From positions 1-6,964 of the forward strand of contig JBBWZQ010000196.1 in NCBI GenBank assembly GCA_039649115.1: a stretch of 6,964 bases of DNA, in the 5' to 3' direction. Numbering within the stretch: position 1 is the stretch's first letter; the number at the start of each line of letters is the position of its first letter. This document shows positions 1 to 5,922 of the stretch, piece after piece. The translations under genes were made by a program, and so were the position numbers. Source of the DNA: DATEJJ01 sp039649115. Its GTDB lineage: Bacteria; Actinomycetota; Actinomycetes; Mycobacteriales; Micromonosporaceae. The notes under the pieces are model-generated. The model had not been told where the DNA came from. It ran no database searches and saw only the letters and a program-made list of their open reading frames with translations.

Positions 1-678
1 GTCGGCTACCCGCCGCAGCCCGCACCGGCACAGCCGGTGCGGGCCTGGCCGGCCGTGCCCACGCCGCAGGCGGCCCCCGCCCAGACCCCGGCGATGCAGC
101 CCGCGCCGCAGCGCCAGCCCGCGCCACAGCTCCCTCAGCGCCAGCCCGCGCCACAGCCCCCGCAACGCCAGCCCGCAGCGCAGCCCCCGCAGCCCGTGAC
201 GCAGCGCCAGCCCGCGCCACAGCCCCCGCAGCCCGTGACGCAGCCTGCGGCACCCGGGGTGCAGCCCGCGCCGCCCGGGATCGGGATACAGCCCGGGATC
301 GGGACGCAGCCCGGGATCGGGATGCAGCCCGCGCCGCCCGGGACGCAGGCGGCGCAGCAGCGCCAGCCGATGCCGCCTCCACCGGCCATCGGGCCGCCGC
401 TGCAGCAGCAGGTGTCCCCGGCCCGGCCCGCGACGGGACCGGTCAGTGGCGCACCGACCCGCCCGGCGCCGCAGCCGCCCCGGATGGCGTCCCCGGCCGG
501 GCCGCTGCCGGCCCGGCCTGGACCCGTGCCCGCCGCACCGCAGGCGGTCCGGCCGATGCCGATGGCGGCACCGGCCGGCCGGCCGTGGTACCACGAGCCG
601 GCCAAGGTGGGCACCGTCGTCGCGCTCGTGCTGCTGATCGCGCTGCTCACCGTGCTGGTCATCGTGGCGACCAGCTGA
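1..678 (+). CDS. Pro/Gln-rich repeat protein with C-terminal membrane anchor (5'-truncated; possibly the tail of an Hsp70-like protein)
   Basis: The reading frame is open from base 1, so the gene begins left of the window; a GTG at 37 is just an internal codon. The visible 225 residues are low-complexity: four QRQPAPQPP-type units at about residues 37-76, three PGIG-x-Q units at about 92-109, then a Pro/Ala-rich linker. After a short WYHEPAK segment comes one hydrophobic stretch, residues 203-224 (VGTVVALVLL onward), which reaches the last residue before TGA. This looks like a tail anchor: the missing N-terminal domain would be cytosolic, held to the membrane by a flexible stalk. No catalytic domain is visible, so the function cannot be read directly. 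The convergent operon carries a GrpE-like cochaperone, which makes the C-terminus of an Hsp70-family protein my preferred inference. A membrane Ser/Thr kinase or another stalked protein remains possible. The coding call is secure; the family is not. Confidence 0.8.
   Translation, partial: VGYPPQPAPAQPVRAWPAVPTPQAAPAQTPAMQPAPQRQPAPQLPQRQPAPQPPQRQPAAQPPQPVTQRQPAPQPPQPVTQPAAPGVQPAPPGIGIQPGIGTQPGIGMQPAPPGTQAAQQRQPMPPPPAIGPPLQQQVSPARPATGPVSGAPTRPAPQPPRMASPAGPLPARPGPVPAAPQAVRPMPMAAPAGRPWYHEPAKVGTVVALVLLIALLTVLVIVATS
109..240 (+). repeat. In-frame 27-nt tandem repeats coding for QRQPAPQPP
   Basis: Units of 27 nt begin at 109, 136, 163 and 202 and each encodes a QRQPAPQPP-like nonapeptide (third copy QRQPAAQPP). 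The last two copies are each followed by a 12-nt QPVT extension, so 163-201 and 202-240 form a direct 39-nt duplication. The repeats keep the reading frame, as expected for slippage or unequal crossing-over in a disordered linker. Confidence 0.9.
274..327 (+). repeat. Three 18-nt in-frame tandem repeats (PGIG-x-Q)
   Basis: Three adjacent 18-nt units at 274-291, 292-309 and 310-327 share the core CCCGGGATCGGGA and end in CAG. They encode PGIGIQ, PGIGTQ and PGIGMQ. They differ only in the two or three bases of the fifth codon, indicating recent tandem duplication. Confidence 0.9.
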
Positions 679-712
679 CACCCGTTCGCCGGCCCGGGCT
701 GACCGCCACCAC

Positions 713-728
713 CGGCGCTCCCGCGCCG
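713..728. terminator. GC hairpin between convergent genes, candidate bidirectional terminator
   Basis: The sequence CGGCGC-TCCC-GCGCCG is a perfect 6-bp stem with a 4-nt loop. It lies in the 51-bp gap (679-729) between the stop of the plus-strand gene and the stop of the minus-strand operon, so it could serve both. There is no T tract on either side, which is common in high-GC actinobacteria but leaves the call tentative. Confidence 0.35.
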
Positions 729-729
729 C

Positions 730-1365
730 TCAGCTGGGCGCCCACCAGCGGGCCAGCGTGCTGGTCGCCGGGTCGTCGGCACCCAGCAGCGCGGACCACG
801 CGTCCGCACCGGCCGGCTGCATCCCCGAGTACGCGAACAGGTCGTCGGGGTGCGCCGCGGCCGCGAAGCCGAACTGCTCGTCGAGCCCGCCGCCGGCCGG
901 TCCGCCCGCCGCGCCGGTGACCTCGGCGGGGTCGCCGAGCGCGGCCGGGTCGCTCCACGGGTACCCGTCCACCGGGTCGGGCGGGGCGTGGCCGAGGTCC
1001 AGCGGTGGCGGGAAGTCCCCGTCGTACCCGCCCGGGTCGTGGTCCGGCAGGTCGGGGTCGGTGAACGCCGGCTGGTCGGGCTCGTACCCGTCGACCGGTT
1101 CCGCGCCGAGCGTCTCGTGTGCGGCGGCATCGTCGTGCGGCGGGTCGAGGCCCGGGTCGCCGTCGCCGTCGTGCAGCAGGTCCGGGCCCGGTTCCACCAG
1201 GTGGCCGTCGTCCTCGCCGTCCGGCGCGCCGGTCGGGTCCGGCGTGTCGTGGGCGTCCAGGTGGCCGACGTCGGTCAGGTCGTGCTCGCCGAGGTCCGCG
1301 GTGTCCGCGTCGGCGAAGTCCGCCGGCTCCTCGCCCCAGTGCTCCCAGTCGTCGTGATGGTCCAT
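730..1365 (-). CDS. Acidic Asp/His-rich hypothetical protein, lysine-free
   Basis: This encodes 211 residues starting MDHHDDWEHW and ending in ARWWAPS. I do not recognise a family. Asp, Glu, His, Pro and Gly dominate. There is no lysine, no cysteine and only one arginine (residue 206), so the protein must be strongly anionic. There is no signal peptide or membrane segment. Residues 1-140 look disordered, with short recurring pieces such as PVDGY at 90-94 and 131-135. Residues 160-211 are less acidic and carry aromatic and hydrophobic residues (FGF, DDLFAYSG, AWSALLG, LARWW), so they could be a short folded or docking segment. It is the last gene of the operon, two bases after the stop of the IniA-like gene, with an AGGGG ribosome site overlapping that gene's end. 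This implies co-expression with the dynamins. Cation binding or acting as a soluble partner of the GTPases is speculation. Confidence 0.8.
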   Translation of the reverse strand: MDHHDDWEHWGEEPADFADADTADLGEHDLTDVGHLDAHDTPDPTGAPDGEDDGHLVEPGPDLLHDGDGDPGLDPPHDDAAAHETLGAEPVDGYEPDQPAFTDPDLPDHDPGGYDGDFPPPLDLGHAPPDPVDGYPWSDPAALGDPAEVTGAAGGPAGGGLDEQFGFAAAAHPDDLFAYSGMQPAGADAWSALLGADDPATSTLARWWAPS

Positions 1366-1367
1366 CG

Positions 1368-3239
1368 CTACCCCTGGGTGTCCGTGGGTGCGGCCGGCGC
1401 CAGTTGCCGGATCTTCACGAGTACCTCGTCGACCTGCTTCACCCGCCCGCGCAGCGCCTCCCGCTCGGCCTGCAGCACGGCGCGGCGCCTGGCCCGGCTG
1501 GCCTTGTCCTCGGCCATCGCCCGGTCGATCTCCGCGATGTGCGCGTCGAGCTGCTGCAGCCGCCGCTCGATCGCGTCGTCGAGGGCGAGGGTCAGCGCGT
1601 ACTGCAGGTCGGTGAACCGGTGCATGATCTCGTCGGACAGCGCCGCCCGGGCTTCGCCCATCACCTCCCGCAGCCAGGTCCGCTGCTGCTGCTTGTCGGT
1701 CAGGGACTTGCGCTTCCACACCATGAACGCGCCGGCCGCGAGGCCCAGGCCGATGCCGACCACGGGCAGCACCAGCCCGGCGCCGGCCACGCCGGCCAGG
1801 CCCAGGGCGCCGGCGCCCATGGTGGTGTACCGGCCGGCCATCACCGCCATGCTCGCCGAGGACATCACCACGATCGCGTTGTCGCCGCCGGCCCCGTCCC
1901 GGCGCGGCTTGGCGGACAGCGCGTGGCGCAGCCGGGCGTTGAGCCGGCGCAGCACGTGCTGCAGCTCCTGCCGGCTGAACACCTGGGCCAGGGTGCGCTC
2001 GCCCACCTGCCGGAACCGCCACTCCAGGTCCTGCGACAGCCGCACCGACAGCGCGGCCAGGGCCCGGTCGACCTCTTCCGGCATGGACTTGAGGTCCGAC
2101 CCGCTGCTCTTGTCGATCCGGTTGAGGAACTCCTCCTGCAACTGCGTCACGTACGTCCGCAGCCGGGTGGTGGTTTCCACCCGGGCCCGCTGCGTCTCCG
2201 TGGACAGCGCCAGCGACCAGTGCCGCGACTCGGTGCGCTTGCGCGCGGCCAGCGCGGAGCGCTCCTCCTTCGCCCGCTGCGCCTCGGCCGGGTTGGGATC
2301 GGTGGCGGCCATCCGGTCGCCGATCTCCTGGTCCATCCGGATGATCTCGCTGCGCAGCGCCCGCAGCACGTTGGCCTGCTGCAGCACGTGGCCCCGGCCG
2401 GCCAGCTCGATCAGCGAGTGCTGCAGTTCGCCGATGCGCGACTCGGCCACCAGCTCCGCGGACGCGTCGGGCATGGTCAGCGCCAGCTCGGCCAGGCGCG
2501 CGGACACCGGGTACCACGGTGCGCTGGCGAAGCGGGGGGCGTGGGTCTGCAACTGCGCGCGGTTGTCGGCGAGGATGGTGCGCCAGCCGGGGTAGGCGTC
2601 CACCTTGGTCAGTGCGAACACCACGAAGTTGACCCGCTTGCTGGCCTCGATGAGGAAGTTCAGCTCCGGCCGGGAAAACGGCGAGGAGGCGTCGACGACG
2701 AACAGCAGCGCGGTGGCCCGCGCCACGGCGTCCAGCGCGATCTCCACGTGCAGCGAGTCCAGCCCGCCCACGCCGGGGGTGTCCACCAGCGTCAGGTACT
2801 GCAGCAGCGGGGCCGGGTGCGTCACCTCGATGCGCCGGGGCGGGCGGATGCCGTCGGGCAGCCGGCCCAGCACGGTACCCCAGTCGCGCAGGTCGGCCAG
2901 GCGCAGCGGCACCGCGTCCTCCCGGCCGGGAATCCAGGCGCGCGCCCCGGCGGCACGGGCGTGGCTGAACTCCAGGTACGCCGCGGTGGCCACGGCGGCA
3001 TCCACCGGGGACAGATCGGGCACCCCGATCAGCGCGTTGACCAGAGAACTCTTGCCGCGCTTGGTCTCGCCGACCACGGCGAACGCGGGCCGGGTGACCT
3101 CGCGGCGGTGCAGCCCGTCGATGTCCGCGGCGGCATCGGGTTCGGCCTTGCGGACGAAGGCCAGCGCCCCGTCGACCGCCTGCCTGATCAGCTTGAGCGC
3201 GGCCGCGTCGCGACTCGCGGTGTCCGGTGCGGCACTCAT
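1368..3239 (-). CDS. Dynamin-like GTPase, IniA-like, with hydrophobic membrane segment
   Basis: This 623-residue protein is close in length to mycobacterial IniA (about 640). The GTPase domain has a P-loop GETKRGKS at 57-64, a possible G2 threonine at 86, DTPG at 153-156 and TKVD at 211-214. Residues about 270-440 are helical and charged, as in a dynamin stalk. Residues about 463-508 form a hydrophobic Gly/Ala-rich stretch (SMAVMAGRYTTMGAGALG onward, ending MVWKR) that probably inserts in or lies on the membrane, like a paddle. Residues about 512-612 are predicted coiled coil rich in Glu, Arg, Gln and Leu. Dynamin-like proteins hydrolyse GTP to remodel membranes; IniA of mycobacteria belongs to this family and is induced by cell-wall inhibitors. 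The ATG at 3239 overlaps the GrpE-like stop as ATGA and has GGGAG upstream, so translation is probably coupled. The frame stays open upstream to 3578, but that stretch is the GrpE-like gene read in another frame. Family call firm; orthology to IniA likely, not proven. Confidence 0.9.
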   Translation of the reverse strand: MSAAPDTASRDAAALKLIRQAVDGALAFVRKAEPDAAADIDGLHRREVTRPAFAVVGETKRGKSSLVNALIGVPDLSPVDAAVATAAYLEFSHARAAGARAWIPGREDAVPLRLADLRDWGTVLGRLPDGIRPPRRIEVTHPAPLLQYLTLVDTPGVGGLDSLHVEIALDAVARATALLFVVDASSPFSRPELNFLIEASKRVNFVVFALTKVDAYPGWRTILADNRAQLQTHAPRFASAPWYPVSARLAELALTMPDASAELVAESRIGELQHSLIELAGRGHVLQQANVLRALRSEIIRMDQEIGDRMAATDPNPAEAQRAKEERSALAARKRTESRHWSLALSTETQRARVETTTRLRTYVTQLQEEFLNRIDKSSGSDLKSMPEEVDRALAALSVRLSQDLEWRFRQVGERTLAQVFSRQELQHVLRRLNARLRHALSAKPRRDGAGGDNAIVVMSSASMAVMAGRYTTMGAGALGLAGVAGAGLVLPVVGIGLGLAAGAFMVWKRKSLTDKQQQRTWLREVMGEARAALSDEIMHRFTDLQYALTLALDDAIERRLQQLDAHIAEIDRAMAEDKASRARRRAVLQAEREALRGRVKQVDEVLVKIRQLAPAAPTDTQG

Positions 3240-3607
3240 GCCGGATCTCCCGCCTGGTACACCGTCACCACCGGGACGCGTACCAGCACCCCGCGGTCGG
3301 CGTAGCCGGGTACTTCCACCGTCGCCACGGTACCGACCAGCGCCGGGTCGTGCGTGGGCAGCGTACCGGCCGCCTCGTGCCGGCCGGGGTCGAACCGCTC
3401 GCCGGTCGGGTCGACCAGGTCCACGCCCACGTCGGCCAGGCCCTGGTCCAGCCGCTGCGCCAGCGCCACGCTGGTCACCCGGTCCCGCACGTAGATGCAG
3501 GTGCGCACCAGCGCGGCCCGCTCGGCGGTGGCGGCTGTGTCCACCGGCGGCGGGGCCGGCTGTTCGCGCCCCAGCCAACCGCGCAGCCGGGCCGGCTTCC
3601 CTGGCAT
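3236..3607 (-). CDS. Short GrpE-like nucleotide exchange factor
   Basis: The product has 123 residues, starting MPGKPARLRG. Residues about 66-118 match the C-terminal beta domain of GrpE: GERFDPGRHEA at 69-79 corresponds to the family's FDPxxHEA motif, followed by GTVATVEVPGY at 92-102 and a VLVRVPVVTVY strand. GrpE releases ADP from Hsp70 (DnaK). Standard GrpE proteins are near 200 residues with a long N-terminal dimerising helix. Here only about 60 residues precede the motif, with one helical stretch at about 23-60, so it is a minimal version and probably serves a dedicated Hsp70-like partner rather than the housekeeping DnaK. The ATG at 3607 lies one base after the upstream dynamin stop, with GGGGGTG as ribosome site; its TGA overlaps the next start. 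The frame is open upstream to 3694, but that part is the end of the dynamin gene. A divergent function keeping only the GrpE fold is possible. Confidence 0.75.
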   Translation of the reverse strand: MPGKPARLRGWLGREQPAPPPVDTAATAERAALVRTCIYVRDRVTSVALAQRLDQGLADVGVDLVDPTGERFDPGRHEAAGTLPTHDPALVGTVATVEVPGYADRGVLVRVPVVTVYQAGDPA

Positions 3608-3608
3608 C

Positions 3609-5111
3609 TCACACACCCCCACGTACGCGCTGGGACAGCAGGAAGAAGCCCCGGTGGGCGACCAACGCCACCCGGGACTGTGCCGGGCTGGCACCGGCGA
3701 CGGCGAAGGCCCGCCACCGGTTGGCCGCCTCCAGCGCGGCCTTGTTGAGCTGCTCGGCCGGGGCGTTGGGCAGTTCCAGGATGAACCGCGGATCGTTGGA
3801 CAGCGCCAGCCGGGTCAGTTCGCCCTCCATCGGGTCGGGCAGGTCGACCGCGCCCGTACTGACCAGTTGCGCCACCTCCAGCAGGCGCAGCCGGTGCGCG
3901 TCGGGCTGCTGCAGCACCCGCTCGACACCGTCGCGCAGCAGTTCCCGGTCGGCCGGGTTGGGCGCGTGGCTGGCGATCTTCTCCAGGCTGGACAGCGCCC
4001 AGCCGGCCTTGATCGCGTCGCTGCGCCAGCGGAACACGTGGTCCAGCGCGTACCGCAGCCGGGGGAAGCCGGAGACCTGGTGCAGCATCCGGATCAGCTC
4101 GCCGGTGGCCAGCTGCGGGTTGGTCACCAGGTTGGCGGTGGCGTACCCGATGCCGTACAGGTCGAGCAGGCGCAGCAGCCGCTCCCGGCTGTCCCGGGGC
4201 ACCGCGCACTCGCGGGAGGTGAACAGGTCCACCGAGGCCATCAGTACCGTGCGCTCGCCCGGCGGCAGGGCGGCCAGCGCGCGCAGCGCCTCGCAGTCCG
4301 CGGCGGTCAACCGGCCCGCCTCGGTCGTCTCGGCCAGCAGCCCGACCACCGGTACCACGTCGGAGACCACGCGGCGCATCACCGCGGCCTGGTCGGCGGC
4401 CAGCGGCCCGGCCACCGGCCACGGGTCGGCGGAGCCGCCGGCCAGCTTGTCCACCTTGTTGAACAGGCCAAGCGAGTTGATCGGGTTGCTGGACAGCCGG
4501 GCGGAGATGGACCGGAACGCCTCCAGCGCGGCCACGTCGTCGGCCCGTACCGACTGGGTGAACACGTAGATGATGGCCTCCGCGCCGGACAGCGCGCCGA
4601 CCGACTCGTCGTCGATGTCCTCGTCGATCGGCGCCTCGTTGAACAGGAACCGCCGGGCGCCGGCGCTGACCGCGTTGTTGGCCGAGGACAGTCCCGGCGT
4701 GTCCACCACCATCAGGTCGCGCAGGTGGTCGCTGGTCAGCGCGACGTCCACGTACGCGATCTCGCTGCGCGGCACGCCCAGCCGCTGCGGGATCATCCCG
4801 GACTCGTCCAGCGGCAGGCTGATCCGGCTGCCGTCGCGGCGCACCACGTCGACCCGGTCGGCGGTGCCGTAGCGGAACTGGGTGACGATGCGGGTGCACT
4901 CGCCCACCTCGGTCGGCGCCACCCGGCGCCCGATCAGCGCGTTGACCAGTGTGGACTTGCCGGCCTTGAGCCGGCCGGCGATGGCGATCCGCAGCGGCTC
5001 GGACAGCCGCCGGCGCACGTCGAGCACCTGGGCCTGGGTGGCGCCACCCAGGCGGTGGCCGACCTCCTGGCAGAGGCCGGCCACCCGCGCGCTCAGCGGA
5101 CCGGGAGCCAT
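3609..5111 (-). CDS. Dynamin-like GTPase, IniC-like
   Basis: This 500-residue protein is close in length to mycobacterial IniC (about 493). The GTPase motifs are in order: P-loop GRLKAGKS at 46-53, G2 threonine at 73 or 77 within ECTRIVT, VVDTPG ending at 140 and NKVD at 218-221. The rest is helical without any membrane-spanning stretch, unlike the IniA-like partner. This suggests the two work as an unequal pair, with this one recruited to the membrane by its partner or through amphipathic contacts. I chose the ATG at 5111 because MAPGPLSARV precedes the usual start of the domain and AAAGG sits about seven bases upstream. An upstream extension to 5252 would read through the structured gap and into the preceding gene. 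An overlapping ATG at 5115 is in another frame. The gene ends one base before the GrpE-like start. The expected role is GTP-driven membrane remodelling under envelope stress, inferred from the family. Confidence 0.88.
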   Translation of the reverse strand: MAPGPLSARVAGLCQEVGHRLGGATQAQVLDVRRRLSEPLRIAIAGRLKAGKSTLVNALIGRRVAPTEVGECTRIVTQFRYGTADRVDVVRRDGSRISLPLDESGMIPQRLGVPRSEIAYVDVALTSDHLRDLMVVDTPGLSSANNAVSAGARRFLFNEAPIDEDIDDESVGALSGAEAIIYVFTQSVRADDVAALEAFRSISARLSSNPINSLGLFNKVDKLAGGSADPWPVAGPLAADQAAVMRRVVSDVVPVVGLLAETTEAGRLTAADCEALRALAALPPGERTVLMASVDLFTSRECAVPRDSRERLLRLLDLYGIGYATANLVTNPQLATGELIRMLHQVSGFPRLRYALDHVFRWRSDAIKAGWALSSLEKIASHAPNPADRELLRDGVERVLQQPDAHRLRLLEVAQLVSTGAVDLPDPMEGELTRLALSNDPRFILELPNAPAEQLNKAALEAANRWRAFAVAGASPAQSRVALVAHRGFFLLSQRVRGGV

Positions 5112-5131
5112 GCATGTGCCTTTCTGTCGGA

Positions 5132-5148
5132 CGGGCGCCGCTCGCCCG
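5132..5148 (-). promoter_or_regulatory. Hairpin just upstream of the IniC-like start
   Basis: CGGGCG-CCGCT-CGCCCG forms a perfect 6-bp stem with a 5-nt loop about 20 bases upstream of the ATG at 5111. In minus-strand RNA it sits just before the AAAGG ribosome site. It may act as a partial terminator, a processing site or a translation modulator. Function is inferred from structure only. Confidence 0.4.
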
Positions 5149-5221
5149 GAGCTGACCGGGGGCGTGCTCGCCTCCGCCACACCCCGGGCTCCGGCTGCGC
5201 TCGCCCGGTCCGGGTCAGCTC
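5149..5221 (-). repeat. 9-bp inverted repeat enclosing a second hairpin, overlapping a stop codon
   Basis: GAGCTGACC at 5149-5157 pairs perfectly with GGTCAGCTC at 5213-5221. Between them CCGGGC at 5184-5189 pairs with GCCCGG at 5203-5208. The UGA of the repeat-protein gene (5217-5215) lies inside the 5' arm of the long stem in the minus-strand transcript. An 11-nt direct repeat CGCTCGCCCGG occurs at 5139-5149 and 5198-5208. This could be a leaky terminator or attenuator that lowers dynamin expression relative to the first gene, or an mRNA processing site. Confidence 0.45.
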
Positions 5222-5763
5222 GTGGCGTACGGGCTGGCGCTGGCAGCGTCACCGGCGAGGCCGGCCAGCGGGTTGTGCGCCGGATCCTCGTAGTGGACCG
5301 TGTCGAAGGTACCGTCGTTGTCGGTGTCGGTGATCTGCGCGTCCGGGTGGCCGTCGAAGTTCTGGTCCACCTCGATGTGGTCGGCGCGACCGTCGAAGTT
5401 GTCGTCCGAGACGATCTCGTCGACGCTGCCGTCGTGGTTGCGGTCCTCCTCGACCAGGTCGACGTGGCCGTCGTGGTTGCGGTCGGCCTCGATGGTGTCG
5501 ACCACGCCGTCGTGGTTGGTGTCCAGGCCCACGGTGTCCAGCTCGTGACCCGAGCCGAACTGGTGGCTGTACACCTCGTCGTAGTGCCCGTCGCCGTCGG
5601 TGTCGATCAGCGCCTCGTCGGCGTAGTGGTCGTGGTTGGTGTCCACCAGCGTCTCACTGCCGTGGCCGTAGTCGGCGGTGATCGTGTCCGAGCCGGGCGG
5701 CGTGCCGTCCTCGCCGTAGTCGCCGCCGTCGTGGCCGGGGACGGTCGGGTCGTACTCGCTCAT
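5215..5763 (-). CDS. Acidic protein with 13-residue DxNxDG calcium-loop-like repeats
   Basis: This encodes 182 residues with no signal peptide, no membrane segment, no lysine and three arginines. Eight copies of a D-x-[ND]-x-D-G-x-x-D loop start at residues 41, 54, 81, 94, 107, 120, 133 and 146. The last six are in exact 13-residue register. The first copy (DTNHDHYAD) lacks the glycine. Such loops resemble the calcium-binding loops of EF-hands, dockerins and thrombospondin type 3 repeats, so cooperative calcium (or other divalent cation) binding is plausible but not demonstrated. Those repeat families are mostly extracellular, while this protein appears cytosolic unless exported by an unrecognised route. 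It is the first gene of the dynamin operon, the place IniB holds in mycobacteria, but shows no Gly-rich IniB character. The ATG at 5763 has a strong GGAAGGGA site upstream. The tail at 163-182 is a short Ala/Ser-rich segment. Confidence 0.85.
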   Translation of the reverse strand: MSEYDPTVPGHDGGDYGEDGTPPGSDTITADYGHGSETLVDTNHDHYADEALIDTDGDGHYDEVYSHQFGSGHELDTVGLDTNHDGVVDTIEADRNHDGHVDLVEEDRNHDGSVDEIVSDDNFDGRADHIEVDQNFDGHPDAQITDTDNDGTFDTVHYEDPAHNPLAGLAGDAASASPYATS

Positions 5764-5775
5764 AATGGTTCCCTT

Positions 5776-5788
5776 CCGAAAACTTCGG
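5776..5788. promoter_or_regulatory. 13-bp palindrome abutting the ribosome site of the repeat-protein gene
   Basis: CCGAA-AAC-TTCGG is a perfect 5-bp inverted repeat with a 3-nt spacer. In the minus-strand leader it reads CCGAAGTTTTCGG and runs directly into the GGAAGGGA ribosome site, so a small hairpin could partly mask it; as DNA it could be a regulator half-site pair. It is short enough that chance is possible. Confidence 0.3.
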
Positions 5789-5825
5789 GTCTCGCGCCGT
5801 TCGGTGCGGGATTCACACTACGAAT

Positions 5826-5843
5826 ATCCTGCCGGCGCAGGAT
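5826..5843. promoter_or_regulatory. 18-bp perfect inverted repeat, candidate operator
   Basis: ATCCTGC-CGGC-GCAGGAT has 7-bp perfect arms and a 4-bp spacer. It lies 62 bases upstream of the operon's first ATG and 79 bases before the regulator's GTG, where the -35 of the leftward promoter would be. Size and symmetry suit a dimeric helix-turn-helix regulator such as the LuxR-type protein encoded next to it. The pairing of regulator and site is inference. Confidence 0.5.
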
Positions 5844-5922
5844 CCCATGTTCGTGCCAGCTCGCACGAGGCTCGGGGGAGCCGCGGGCACCACGGCGCGC
5901 GGGGGCAGAGGGGGGAGGGCGG

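Larger units (their letters stand above)
5764..5922. promoter_or_regulatory. Divergent intergenic regulatory region
   Basis: This 159-bp gap separates the start of the minus-strand operon from the start of the plus-strand regulator. It contains the only locally AT-richer patch in the window (about 5764-5830). On the minus strand TAGTGT (5820-5815) fits a TAnnnT -10 element and would give a leader of roughly 45 nt; no good -35 lies upstream, and the -35 zone is covered by the 18-bp inverted repeat at 5826-5843. That suggests activator-dependent expression. I cannot assign a convincing promoter for the plus-strand gene. Confidence 0.5.

Noticed and set aside
109..327. Possible CRISPR or regulatory repeat array
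   Set aside because: Repeats are adjacent, in-frame and encode a Pro/Gln stalk. There are no unique spacers between them.
850..3305. Long plus-strand open frames opposite the IniA-like gene
   Set aside because: They are mirror frames of a GC-rich gene. Translations are Arg/Ser/Pro/Gly-rich without motifs, whereas the minus strand shows intact GTPase motifs and coupled starts.
3608..3694. N-terminal extension of the GrpE-like protein
   Set aside because: It lies within the end of the IniC-like gene in another frame. The ATG at 3607 has a GGGGGTG site and one-base spacing.
5112..5252. N-terminal extension of the IniC-like protein
   Set aside because: It would overlap the preceding gene's end and read through the hairpin-rich gap. 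The ATG at 5111 has a ribosome site and fits the family length.
2605..5333. Plus-strand open frames across the IniC-like and GrpE-like genes
   Set aside because: Low-complexity Ser/Arg or Gly/Arg/Gln/Val compositions with no domain. The opposite strand has the clear family matches.
5300..5548. Plus-strand Ser/Thr/Trp-rich open frame opposite the calcium-loop repeats
   Set aside because: Its periodic composition simply mirrors the 39-nt repeats of the minus-strand gene.
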